Source of the DNA: Cynocephalus volans
Taxonomy: Eukaryota > Chordata > Mammalia > Dermoptera > Cynocephalidae
Assembly: GCF_027409185.1 (NCBI RefSeq)
Contig: NC_084467.1
Span: 81,662,501-81,726,500 of the forward strand
Reading direction: 5' to 3'
Length of the DNA: 64,000 nt
The position numbers and the translations under genes were made by a program. Every line of letters starts with the position of its first letter. Within the stretch, counting starts at the first letter, position 1. Below the pieces are notes generated by a model, which did no database searches, was not told the DNA's origin, and was given only the letters and a program-made list of their open reading frames with translations. Below, piece after piece: positions 45,063-56,110 of the stretch.

Positions 45063-45333
45063 TGGGTAAAAAATTAATAAGCTTTATTCAGAAGCTAGGA
45101 GCAGCCGCCCTAGTGGCCTAGTGGCCTCCCGGAGTGTCGTGAGAAGCGCCATGTATCAGAACAGTTAGTCCTTTATACTTAGGTCCATAACCCAGGACAC
45201 CTGGGTGCCCATACACAATTACATTAGATAGTAACCAAGGAATACCTGGGCGCACGTGGCCATTTACAACAAATGCTCAGCAAGATTCTGAACATCTGAG
45301 GAGCCCTGATCATTATTCTATATTTTCCCTACA
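45063..45333 (-). repeat. Possible solo LTR
   Basis: Minus-strand TG...CA-like ends and an AATAAA in CTTCTGAATAAAGCTTATT, with a GC-richer body. No target duplication found, so weak. Confidence 0.28.
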
Positions 45334-45339
45334 TACCCT

Positions 45340-46478
45340 CATATGTTAAGGGACTAGTAGAAAATCCAACAGATGTTGAACCTAACCTTTTATTTCTCTC
45401 CAAAGTGAACCTAAAGAAAACCCTCAGATGTTAATTTTTTCTAACAAATAATTATAAACATTCAAAGAGGATAACGAGATTTTTCAGATATTTCATTTTC
45501 TACCAAGGGACACTACGGTTCATTTAACTTTAGAATCTATCATATGCAAAGAGGTTTGGTGGCCATCTGGGAGGGGTTTATGAGCTGTAAATTGAGTGCA
45601 CTGAGAGCAATTAAGCATTTAAATTAGAATGATGTGTAAATTTAACAGCTGGTAAGTGTTGTCAATTGCAAGCTACAGACCACCTGGCTGGCAGAATCCG
45701 TATACAAGCTGAAGAAAATAGATGGAATGGCAGAGAGTAGAATATGAATTTGGTAATTTGGAGCGTAAATTCAGATTGCACATACAGCTGGAAAACTTTT
45801 AAGATTAATCTAGAAATATGGCATCTCCTCCAGGAATGCTTCACTGGACAAAGATTTGTTAAGCTATTTAAAATGTGCTTAAATTACAATTTAATTACCC
45901 TCGCAGTTAATAGCTTGGGATTGTTTCAAGAGAATCTGACCTTGAAGACTGATGTGCATTTATCTCATGATCATTTTTTGTTGCTAAAAAAAAATGATTA
46001 TAATGAAGTCATAGAAGCTTCTATTTACATACACGGTATTCATAAAATTTATTAAAGCCGTGTTTTGTTTTAGTTTTTGACCACGTTCCCAGGACTCCCC
46101 TCCGGGGTTGCCATGAGGGGGAAAGAAGAGACAATGTTCCTGAGACATGGGTCTCCCAGCCTTCTATCATTTACCAATTTCTCAGTTAAATATATGTTTT
46201 AAATCCTCTGTAATAAAGTATTGGTAATCATTGAAGGGGAAAAGATCAGGGGATTTGAATTTATATTTTGTCAAATCTACACGTACTACTCCCCTTTTTC
46301 ATATCAAAATCAACCTGTTCCAGATCTGTTGCTCTCTTGAGTTGCTTAAGGTAGTAGATTTGGTCATTTTTGATAAATTAGGAGACATAAATCACAGAAG
46401 GAAGACCTACTTGTTTTACTAATTGAAAAAAGGGAATGTTTTGAGAAGTTTGAAAAGTTTTTCAGGGTTTCTATAGTT
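45340..46478. other. No recognisable gene or repeat
   Basis: AT-rich host sequence; nothing I can support. Confidence 0.4.
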
Positions 46479-46480
46479 GT

Positions 46481-46574
46481 TGTTTTTTTTTCCCCCCCAG
46501 CTGGCTGGTGCAGGGATCTGAACCCTTGACCTTAGTGTTAGCACTACACTCTAAGTGAGCTAATCAGCCAGCCT
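46481..46574 (-). mobile_element. tRNA-Ile-type SINE monomer
   Basis: Pyrimidine tail, CCAGCTGGCTGGTGCAGGGA to GTGAGCTAATCAGCCAGCC. Confidence 0.87.
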
Positions 46575-46759
46575 CTGGTTCCTTTCTTAACCTTCTTAAC
46601 TTGGTCTTAGATTCTTTAAACATATCTCAGTCCCTCATGCATCATGAGCTCATTCAAAAAATATTATGAAGCAAAGATAAGTAAGACTGTTTCTGGCCCT
46701 CAGTGAGCTTCTATCCATGGTCAAGCAGGAGAAACAGAAACAGAAATAACCACAACTTA

Positions 46760-46915
46760 ACAATAATAGGCCCAATATTTTCAGTACTTTATGCCAGGCA
46801 CTTCACTAGATGATTTACATGTTATATCTCACTTAATTCTACCATCAACCCAAAGGGGCAGGTGCGCGTCTCCCCATGTGCAGATGAGGAGACTGAGGCT
46901 TAGGGAGGTATCTTG
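46760..46915 (-). repeat. MIR SINE
   Basis: TTTATGCCAGGCACTTCACT, ACATGTTATATCTCACTTAA and ATGTGCAGATGAGGAGACTG on the reverse strand. Confidence 0.8.
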
Positions 46916-46924
46916 CCTTTCTCT

Positions 46925-47115
46925 CACTCTCCTTTGTGCAGTGTATTTGTCTCTTTACATTTTAACTTACTGTTTGTCTAAACCCTCAAGTAGATTGCAT
47001 TAGGACTGTAATTTTTCAGGATGAGGACAGTTTTGTCATATCCGTATCCCTGGAACATGGCTCAGTACCTTTCATGTAATTCATGCTTAATAAAAGCTAT
47101 GAGTGTTTGACTGAA
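46925..47115 (+). repeat. L2 LINE 3' end
   Basis: TGAGGACAGTTTTGTCATAT, ATCCCTGGAACATGGCTCAG and ATGCTTAATAAAAGCTATGA. Confidence 0.65.
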
Positions 47116-47532
47116 TGAAACATGGCAGAGTCAGGACGCTATGTGTGCTGGGCTTCAAAACCTTGGCCCTTTCCACTCTGTTAATTTGCTTTCCAATTTC
47201 ATGACATGAGTGCAATTGTAGAAATGTATACAAAATATGGGATCACAGAGGAGAGAAAGTCATGTTGGGGTTCACAGAGAAGGTGATGTTTGAGCTAGAT
47301 CTCATACACAGTAATTTGTCAAGTTGAGAAAGAAGTGAAGGCATCTCAGCTGGAGAAATAGCTCACCCATGGCATGAGAGAGCAAGGTATGTTTGATGTG
47401 CAGAGTGGTGAGTAATTCCATACTGATAAACCATGGGTTGAAAGGGGATGAGTGATAGATGGAACTGGCAAACTAGGGCACGCAAGAACTAGAGGGACCT
47501 CGTATGCCCTTTGAAGCAAAGAGCTTGGGAAA

Positions 47533-47625
47533 TGGCTGGCCAGACAGCTCGGTTGGTTAGAGCATGGTGTTATAACAACAGGTCAAGTGTTCACACCCCC
47601 AACCAGCCTCCCCTACCCCCCCAAA
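47533..47625 (+). mobile_element. tRNA-Ile-type SINE monomer
   Basis: GGCTGGCCAGACAGCTCGGT, GAGCATGGTGTTATAACAAC and a C- and A-rich end. Confidence 0.86.
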
Positions 47626-47689
47626 AGGAATTTGGACAATGGAAAGCCACTGATAGTTTTTAAATGGACAAGACCCTACTTGGTAGAGA

Positions 47690-47895
47690 AGAACTGGAGT
47701 CATAACACTTGGGCTTGAGACCTAATTTTGTCACTTACTATGTGATCTCAGGATTCGCATGTCCTCAATTTCCTAAATGAAAAGGATAACATCATAACAA
47801 CCACCTCAGAGGGTTGTGATGAGATTCAAATAAAATATGTAGAAGACATTGCTTTGTAAACTGTAAAACTAACTGTAAATGCTAGTTATTATTAA
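47690..47895 (+). repeat. MIR SINE
   Basis: TGGGCTTGAGACCTAATTTT, CACTTACTATGTGATCTCAG, CCTCAGAGGGTTGTGATGAG and TGTAAATGCTAGTTATTATT. Confidence 0.85.
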
Positions 47896-47914
47896 GTTGA
47901 CATATGTATCAGTT

Positions 47915-48640
47915 TGCTAGGACTGTCATAAATACTACAGACTGGGTGGCTTAAACAACAGAAACTTATTTTCTCATAGTTCTGGAGGTTAGAAGTCTGA
48001 GATCAAGGTATGGGCAGGGGATGTGAGGAGGTTCGACATCTGCCACCTCATTGATCACCAGGGTTCATTTGGCTGATCTATCTAACTAGGCAAGTGTCCC
48101 CTTTACCTCTCACCCCTCCATGTGCATTCCTTCTAAAGCTGCACACTCGGTCAAAGAGGACGATCTTCCCCAGTAGAAGAGGACCATTCTTTGGTCAAGG
48201 GTATATGAGTTGTTGTGTTCCCCTACTGGGACCTCCAGACAAGCTCTCAAAGTCCATTTGTAGGAAAATATAGGGTAGTCAAACTTCTAAGATTCCAGAC
48301 AGATCTAAATAAGACACTCCATGTGTCAATCTGCCTTTCTTAAAAAAAAAAGGTTGTCAGCAGGGTCGATTTCATCTGAGACCTCTCTCATGGACTTGTA
48401 GATGACTGCCTCCTCCATCTGTCTTCATTTGGTCTTTCCTCTCTGTATGTCTGTGTCCTGATCTCCTCTCTTATAAGGGCACCAGTCATACTGGATTAGG
48501 GCTCACCCATATGACTTCATGTTTACCTTAATTACCTCTTTAAAGGCCCTGTCTCCAAATATAGTCACATTCTCAGATACTGAAGGTTAGGACTTTATCA
48601 TAGGTACTTTGGGGGATACACAATTCAGCCTATAACAGTG
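47915..48640 (-). repeat. MLT1-type MaLR LTR interrupted by a 7SK retrocopy
   Basis: Left part: GTTTGCTAGGACTGTCATAA, GGGTGGCTTAAACAACAGAA, GTTCTGGAGGTTAGAAGTCT. Right part (48352-48640): CTTATAAGGGCACCAGTCAT, GTCTCCAAATATAGTCACAT, GGACTTTATCATAGGTACTT. The two halves are continuous once 48019-48351 is removed. Confidence 0.82.
48019..48351 (+). pseudogene. RN7SKP: 7SK RNA retropseudogene with A-tail
   Basis: Copy of the 7SK small nuclear RNA, the Pol III RNA that holds P-TEFb inactive together with HEXIM and LARP7. It matches from the 5' end (GGATGTGAGG) to the 3' end (CTGCCTTTCTT) with the landmark segments GACATCTGCCACCTCATTGA, CAGGGTTCATTTGGCTGATC, CTCGGTCAAAGAGGACGATC and GACCTCCAGACAAGCTCTCA. 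A short loss after the first 10 bases and many substitutions are present. A 10-base A-run follows at 48342-48351. The terminal Pol III T-run is lost and the copy lies inside an LTR, so it is a retrocopy rather than a working gene. An imperfect flanking duplication (GGTATGGGCAGG/GGTTGTCAGCAGG) fits L1-mediated insertion. Confidence 0.95.
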
Positions 48641-48699
48641 TATAAGAAAAACAAAATGTAACAATCCCACAATGTCTACTCAGGCAATGCCAAATGAGA

Positions 48700-49560
48700 A
48701 ATGGAAAACCTACATTATTTTCTGACCGTGTCATTCAAACAGGAAATGGAGTCATGGACCCATTCCCAAAGCTCCTTCCTTATGAAAAGAATTTCCTAGT
48801 CAGAGGCTGTGTTGGAGAGGGTTCCATGTCTGGGGGTCAGGCTTTCCATAAGCCCCCAGAAGATGGTGTGAGTTGAGGCTCTGTGGTCAGGAAAGGCAAA
48901 TCCATATCTGGAATACGTATCTATCCCTGTGAGGATGAACTACTTGACCTTCCAGGATAGAAGGGACCCTCAAACTGGCCTTCTCATGAGGACCCCCACA
49001 TTGGTCTATGTTGCTGACAATTTGGACTTTGAGAGGCAGCACTGGCTAGACTGACCCTGGGAAGTGGGAGTCCATGCTTTTGAGTTGATGCATAGCTTCC
49101 ACTTCTGCCACCACAGCCAGTCTGTTCATGTGCCGATCGTGCCTGCTCTAAGGTTGACAATGACAAAGGCTGGATAACATCAACTAGCTAAGAATTGTGC
49201 CTACTTTGTTCAGCACTTCTGTGGAGGATGCTTCTGGCGGGTATTAACATGACACAAAAATCTTCACACTGGGTGCCTACTCTCTTATGCCCTACCACAC
49301 TCCTCTGCTCCTTGTTTGAAATCTCCCTGTCCTTTTTTCCCCAAGCCCCTGGCCAGATGGTCAGGCCATTGGCTACTGCCAGAAGTCTACATATCTTCTC
49401 ATCTCAGACCATTTCTCCTCTCACTCCACCCCCATGGAAGTGAATTACCTGACTGGTAAAGTTTGAATAAGATGAACATGCTCCTTCCTTGTTGCTCTTT
49501 GGCATCTACCCTCCCACAGACAATACACACATTCTGGGCTGTTCCTCTATACTGTGAATT
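48700..49560 (-). pseudogene. pol: Second decayed class I ERV pol fragment (integrase region)
   Basis: Aligns by eye with 18580-19400: GAGGCTCTGTGGTCAGGAAA, GGCAAATCCATATCTGGAAT, TCTGGCGGGTATTAACATGA, GACACAAAAATCTTCACACT correspond to similar phrases there. Strongly decayed, no long frame, no LTRs seen. Confidence 0.65.
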
Positions 49561-49599
49561 TTACAGGGATAGGTCTAGGGCCACCCAGTGAGGCCTGTG

Positions 49600-50915
49600 A
49601 GTGGGTGGGTCAGTCTGTAGAGTTCTGCTGCTAACCTACGTCCTCAAAACTAGACTTTATCATAATTAAGGTGATATTTTGATCTCCAACTGCCTGACTA
49701 TTACATCTTTCTCTTAATGAATTCCAAGCTCTGGAAATGATATTGATTATGCAACCTGAAAACCGACAGAAAGTATCAAAGCTGGGGCTTTGGCAAGCAA
49801 ATGGGCAGCGCTTTCCTGATTTAATATTTCTTGAGAGAAGCAGGAGTTCCCCTGGGCCTAGAGAATTACAGGAATATTTGATCCCATGGTGGACATAGGA
49901 GCCTAAAGCAGCTTGAAAAAACATTGTCCCTTCACAGAGAGTTATGAGTGACAGTGGGGTCTGAACAAACCAGTTGTGGAGGTAGGAGCAGTCTGGGGCC
50001 TCATCTCCTTGGCCTTCTGCAAGGCTCCTTCCTAGGAAGCTGCTGTGATGAAAGCCAAGATCAGGTTCTTGCAGTAACCCACACTCTTTGAACTAATAGT
50101 TCTTTTGGACTATATCACGGAGAGAACTTTGGAAGGTTCCAAATGAAAATATTTTGTCTAATTCACTTTAAAAGAAAAAATATTTTTCTTTACATATGTT
50201 GTTGCTGAACGTTACAGAAAGATGCTTTCTATCTATACATTTAATTTTATGCAAATATTAAATGCCTACTGTATTTGAAGTGTTTACTATATATTATATT
50301 ATATATACTATATATATTATATACATGCCATGAGAGAAAGAAATAAGCAGTTAAGTTCCTCACATATCTTACAAGTATTTTTTTCATAATACATGCCAGT
50401 ATAGAATAACCGACTTCTTTTTGAAGCAACATTGAAATACTTTTGCTCAAGTTAGTGAATTGTTAGGAAGGAAGAAGTTCACATACAAGTGTGGGAACCA
50501 GAACATTTAATTTCATCTCACATGGGTCTTGTTCTAAGTAAAAGAAACAGAGCACACTTGATGTTCACTCTTAATTTTCACAGTACCAACTGTTGCCCCA
50601 CATCTGGCATTCTGGGGGCCACACCTGGGGCATCACAAAACTGCGGACAGATGCCGGGGCTCCTAGAAAAGCAGAAGTAAGTGTCAGATTAAATCAGAGA
50701 AGAAACAGAAACATCACAGGGTGAAAACTGTGTTTAACCACAAGGCGACAAATTTGATCAAAGTATGCCACAGTGTATAAAGAGAAGCCACAGAATAGTA
50801 GCTGGGAAAGGGGGAAGGGGCAGAAGGAGACAGGAGATGGGAAAGCAGGTACAAAGAAACCAAGTGTACTTTGGCTGGACTTTGTGTTTTGGGGTTTGGG
50901 TTGCTGCACTATTTA
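49600..50915. other. No recognisable gene or repeat
   Basis: Host sequence with a TATA-rich low-complexity tract at 50285-50325. Nothing else I can support. Confidence 0.4.
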
Positions 50916-50919
50916 CCAC

Positions 50920-51112
50920 TGTGTGACCATGAACAATGGACTTAACAGCTCTTGACTTTTAGTTTCTTTATCTGTAAAATGGGATAATAGCTAATAAGGG
51001 ATTCTCATAGAAAGGTGTAGTGATGATTATATGAGATAATAGATTGTAAAGTTCTTAGCACAATGCCTGGCACATAGAGAGTCCCAATAAAAGTTAGCTA
51101 GTATTATTAACC
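50920..51112 (+). repeat. MIR SINE
   Basis: GTTTCTTTATCTGTAAAATG, GGGATAATAGCTAATAAGGG, TAGCACAATGCCTGGCACAT and TAAAAGTTAGCTAGTATTAT. Confidence 0.88.
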
Positions 51113-51475
51113 TGGGTCAGGAGTTCTCCAACTGAGCTGAGCTCTGGAAAGACCTAGAAGTGTGCAGAAGTGCCTTTGTTCACCCACCACCCCCCCTGCT
51201 TCCAGAACCATTCCATTTTTATCTACTTCTTGTATTTGTCTTCTGTGAAGACTGCTTGAGTGAGCAGTTATGCTGTGAAACAGAAAAAAACTTCAAAACC
51301 ATGATCTAAATTACTGATATAAATCTTGAAACAGGCAAATCCAAGAACTAGTCCAGGATACTTTATTATAAAATTCTTTCCAGATTGGTAGATATCCTTC
51401 GGGTACAGTGTCCCATCAACTATGAAGCCACCATCCTGATGTGATGCCATCATCCTGCTTACATTTTAATATCTT

Positions 51476-51584
51476 GGGCTGGCTGGTTAGCTTAGTTGGT
51501 TAGAGCAGTGTTATAACACCAAGGTCAAGGGTTCAGATCCCCATACTGGCCAGCTGCCAAAAACAAATGAAACAAAACGCTGTG
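51476..51584 (+). mobile_element. tRNA-Ile-type SINE monomer
   Basis: GGCTGGCTGGTTAGCTTAGT to CATACTGGCCAGCTGCC and an A-rich tail. Target duplication ATTTTAATATCTT/ACTTTAATATCTT at 51463-51475 and 51585-51597. Confidence 0.93.
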
Positions 51585-51599
51585 ACTTTAATATCTTAT

Positions 51600-53090
51600 T
51601 CACAAAGAGAATATGGGAAAGTTTTGTCACCTGCTCTGTTTTTATTAGAAAACATTGTATTCTTAGCATTTCCTCAATCTAGCAGTGTGGTTGATAGAGA
51701 AGGGATGCTGCTTCTCTTTGGCTTCATTGTTTACAAGGCAACTTCCCAGTTCACAGATGATCGATACTGGCATTGACCATTTATAGGTTCTTAGATTACT
51801 AACTAGACTTACTTCTTTTGAATAAAGAATCTTTTAGATGAAGCTTGGATTAATGGTATCCATGATAAAGCTCTTTCCTGAATACAAAGTCCGATACCAT
51901 GGGAATTCACAAAATTCAAATAAAGGAAATGGAAAAGTAAATGTAGGGAAAGCTTTGATTTCTGTAATTTTATGCCCAGGAAATTTAATCGAGAGAGAAG
52001 TAAAAACATCTCTCTCTGGCATTAGTTAAACAGTAAAATAGTTTTCTTAAAAAAACAACCAAACTGGATGCACCATCATTTAAAAAGTTTAGGTTGATGT
52101 CTTTTCATGCACTGAGCATTCTTAAAAGCAGAAGATCCCAGGTGGGCTCCCTGATTGTTCTGTGCTTGAACAATGCCAATGAAAATTGGTCTAGGATATT
52201 TCTCATGCTTCCACCTCCCTTTACCAATCAGTAGTGTATCAACCATCTGCACAGGGATAAAATTTACACTTTCATCATGAAGCTTTTAAAAGAGTATGTT
52301 ATATCAATAGCAGGGCTTATGACACAAGAAGTCAACAAAAGTGAATTTTATATGCTTATAAGGACAGGGGCCTGGAAAAGTAAATAAACACATTACATTT
52401 ATTTGACAATAATGAAAACAATTTTTTTTTAAAAAACAGAAGTATGTTTTTGATACATTATATAAATTTGGAAATCTTAATCTAGAAACTAAGTAAATAA
52501 AATATTTACTTACTAAAGTCTTTATAGTTGGTCCGAGAACAGGGTGTATTGATAATCAAACAGCATGTGTATGCTATAAATAAAATATTGTGGGAATTAA
52601 ATCTTCAAAGCGCTGAAATATTATAATATTATTAAAATAAAATTAAATGCAATGTCACCATTTAAAAATTCTGAATTACTACATGAGTCTCAGGGCCACA
52701 TATGAAACTGTATAATCATTATATAGTACTAGGTTAAAAAGGGAAGTGTCAATTAACAGGCATTTCTTACTAATAGAATGATGGATAGTAGAACTTACTG
52801 CATTCAATAGCGTCCAGTGGCCTATCACCCCAGCTTAAACTGCTTTCTTCAAAATTAGATTCTTCTAATTCTACATTCAGTAACTGGTTTTGAGCGCCTA
52901 TTACTATAATAGTTATAAAATAACTTAGAAGTGTTCTGTGCTTTAGCCTTATAAACCTGATGAAAGTATTTTTTTGGTTAAATGGTGAGTATTATAAATA
53001 ACTTATTTCAATATTTCTCGTAGGCAATCTGTATAGAAGACCTTTATTATTTTTTACTTTATTATTATTTTTTAAAATTTATTGTTATTA
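51600..53090. other. No recognisable gene or repeat
   Basis: AT-rich host sequence. Overlapping short frames near 51810-52030 on both strands carry no family signature. Confidence 0.4.
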
Positions 53091-53091
53091 T

Positions 53092-53181
53092 TTTTTTGTG
53101 GCTGGCCTTTACTGGGATCCGAACCTTGACCTTGGTGTTACCAACACCACGTTCTAACCAACCGAGCTAACTGGCCTGCCC
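53092..53181 (-). mobile_element. tRNA-Ile-type SINE monomer
   Basis: T-rich end, GTGGCTGGCCTTTACTGGGA to GAGCTAACTGGCCTGCCC. Confidence 0.87.
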
Positions 53182-54668
53182 AAAAGGCCATTAAATTACG
53201 TGTGGATAAAAAACAATACTTAAAATATTATCATTGAGTATCTACAATATTAATTTACAAACTGCCTTTCTATTCATTTATTCTGATGCTCTGCTGTGCT
53301 TCTGAGAGAGGGTTGGGAGGTTGAAGAGCTTTGCATCAGACCTCTCTTGTTTTACCTGATGCACGTCCGGAGCAGATGCATGCCCCATGGAACAACAGCC
53401 GTGCTCCCAGCAACATGCAACTGCTCAAACCCTCTCCTGTTCCCTCAGTCAACCACAGCCCCTCTTGGGGGTTAAAACCTTTTGAACAGGGCCATCTGTT
53501 CCCCAATTTAATGAATTGAGCAAAATGACTCAGCAGTTTACTCTTCTAGTTTTTTCAGTTCAGGACAGGATAAGAGAGAGATGAAAACTTTCAATTCAAT
53601 TCTGAGAGCCTGCCAAACAACACATCATTTGCTCGAAGTCACTCAGTTTGAAAAAACATTAGAACTCAGGAAATGTTATGCCCTCAGATGCATTGCTTAT
53701 CCAAAGATGTATCTGAAATGATTTAGAAGTTGAATATTTCAATTAGCATTGGCTTCATGGGCAGTTACACAGGGCCCATGTTAAGAAGGTCCCACACTTG
53801 GTTCACTTGGTTGGATGCTCTGCTGTTTTCATCTTGAAATTCTTAATAATTTTATCTTTGAACTTATAGTTTGTAAGTAAAATCCAATGTGACACTGGCA
53901 AGAGCAGATTAGCTTTGCGTCTTCTCTGTTCTTTGCTGCCAAATTTGCATACAGCTCTCTAGATTTGCCCCATGAACACAGAATTCCAGTGTAGACCCAC
54001 AATACCTGGGAGTGCATGCAGCAAGACACGAAGCAAGTACAAGACTAGCGTGTTACATCCACAACTAAGTGGGGTGCTGACAGTCTTGAGAGAGCATGTT
54101 TTCCTTTCAAACCAGAACTTGCTTTGAATGCAGAAAGAAAGCAATGGCATCCTAAGAAACAAATGACCAAGGAACTATATCCTATCCTTTCATACTTATA
54201 GTGCTTCCCTGTATTAGCCAACCACTAACGCTGAAAATGACGCCATATAAGGAATGGGAAAAATAGCAACCCATAGTTCCTTTCCTTTCTGTTCTTCCTT
54301 ACTCATCAGCAAGCTGAAGATAGTGCTGGTAAAATGTGTGCATATCAAGAAGTGAAATAAAAACAGATCAGTTAGTTTTGTGCAATGTTTCTGCTGTTCT
54401 GGTAGGAACAAAATACATGTGAATGTTTAAGCTACAATACGTGAATTGGGTAAAATTGGTGATTCTGCATGAGTTAAATGCTCTGATATTTGCATTTAAA
54501 ACTGGCATTGCATAATACAAAGATGAACATTAAAATCCATGCTAATAATTTTAAATTAAAATTTTTCTTTATTTGGAACAACATTAAATAGCAAATAAAA
54601 AATACCATTGCAAGACCAGAAAGAGACCTTGGAAGGGAGGAAAAAGCTTTATATTTTAATACACTTTT
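53182..54668. other. No recognisable gene or repeat
   Basis: Host sequence; nothing I can support. Confidence 0.4.
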
Positions 54669-54682
54669 AAAAAACAGCTTTA

Positions 54683-54794
54683 GGGCCGGCCCATGGCTCA
54701 CTTGGGAGAGCGTGGTGCTGACAACACCAAGTCAAGGGTTAAGATCCCCTTACTGGTCATCTTTTTAAAAAATTAAAATAATAAAAATAAAAAT
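54683..54794 (+). mobile_element. tRNA-Ile-type SINE
   Basis: GGGCCGGCCCATGGCTCACT to CCCCTTACTGGTCATC and an A-rich (AAAAT)n tail. Target duplication AAAAAACAGCTTTA at 54669-54682 and 54795-54808. Confidence 0.93.
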
Positions 54795-54796
54795 AA

Positions 54797-55435
54797 AAAA
54801 CAGCTTTATTGAAATATAATACACATACCATATAATTCACCTGTTTAAAGTGTACAATTCAATGGTTTTTAATATATTCATAGATAGATGCGACCACTAT
54901 CATAGTCAATTTTGGAACATTTTCATCACCTCAAAAAGAAACGTACTCTTTAGCTATCATCCTCTTACTCCTACAGATCCCTCTCCCAGACTCAGTCCTA
55001 GGCAACCACCAATCTGCTTTCTGTCTCTATAGATTTCCCTGTTCTGGTTTTTTCATATAAATGGAATTATACAATATGTGGGGTTTTTTTTGGGGGGGGG
55101 GGGTTTGGTGGCTGGCCGGTACAGAGATCCGAACCTGTGACCTTGGTGTTATAAGGCTGCACTCTAACCAGCTGAGCTAACCAACCAGTCCAGTATGTGG
55201 TCTTTTGTGTCTGGCTTCTCTCAGCATAACATTTTCAAGTTTCAACCATGTTGTAGCATGTGTCAGTACTTCATTTCTTTTTATGGTCGAATAATATTCC
55301 ATCGTATAAATAGACCATATTTTATTTATCCGTTTATCAGTTGATGGACATCTGGGTTATTTCCATTTTTTGAATATTATGAATAATGCTGCTATAAACA
55401 TCGTTATTTTAGTACTTTTAATGGCACTTTCCCCC
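54797..55435 (-). repeat. Old L1 3' region
   Basis: Reverse-strand L1: CAGCTTTATTGAAATATAAT, AAAGTGTACAATTCAATGGT, AATGGAATTATACAATATGT, then after a SINE TTGTGTCTGGCTTCTCTCAG and ATTCCATCGTATAAATAGAC. Confidence 0.85.
55082..55190 (-). mobile_element. tRNA-Ile-type SINE monomer inside L1
   Basis: T and G runs, GGTGGCTGGCCGGTACAGAG to GCTAACCAACCAGTC. Target duplication AATATGTGG/AGTATGTGG on either side. Confidence 0.9.
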
Positions 55436-55626
55436 TGCTTTTTGAACAAGGGGTCCTGCATTTTAATTTTTTCCCAGCGGGCTCCACATATTATGTGGCC
55501 AGTCCTGGTTTCAATTCAGTTAATTCAAGAAATATTTGTTAGGTGTCCACTGTGTGCAAGGTATTATAGTAGACATAAAGATTATGGAAATGGTGCCTGC
55601 CCTTAAGTGTTCTACAGTGTGGTAAG

Positions 55627-56110
55627 TGTATTAGTCCATTTCTGTTGCTTATAACAAAATACCCGGAACTGGATATTTTATAAAAGCAATATTTATTGCT
55701 TACAGTTTCTGAGGCTGGGAAGTCCAAAGTCCAGGGAACACATCCAGTGAAGGTCTTCCTTGGCAGTAAAGCAGGAGTCTCACATGGCCAAATGGTGGAG
55801 CGGAGAGAGAGCGAGCTCCTCATGCACTTTCCTTTTAGAGCCCTCAGAAGCACACCTATGACCACCATTAAACCATTAACTTAGTCACCTTTTCAAGGCC
55901 CCACCTTTCAATGATCATAGGACTGACCGGTGCACTCACTGGCTGAGTGCCGGTCACGAAAAAAAAAAAAAAAAAAAAGCAGGAAAGAAGAGAATGGAGG
56001 TGTGGAGGAGGTTGCCCACCTTTCAATGATCATAATAGGATTTCCCACCCTCAACAGTTACAGCAGGGATTAAGCTTTAATGACTTTGGGGGGCCATTTA
56101 ATTCACTGCA
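55627..56110 (-). repeat. 3' LTR of the MaLR element
   Basis: TGTATTAGTCCATTTCTGTT to TTAATTCACTGCA, split by the insertion at 55920-56014. Confidence 0.9.
55920..56014 (+). mobile_element. SINE 3' fragment with extra sequence after its A-tail
   Basis: GACTGACCGGTGCACTCACT, CGGTCACG and about 20 A, then about 36 non-SINE bases (55979-56014) before the right copy of a perfect 20-bp target duplication CCCACCTTTCAATGATCATA (55900-55919 and 56015-56034). Confidence 0.88.

Noticed and set aside
48019-48341. Functional 7SK gene
   Set aside because: Diverged, lacks the terminal T-run, has an A-tail and lies inside an LTR.
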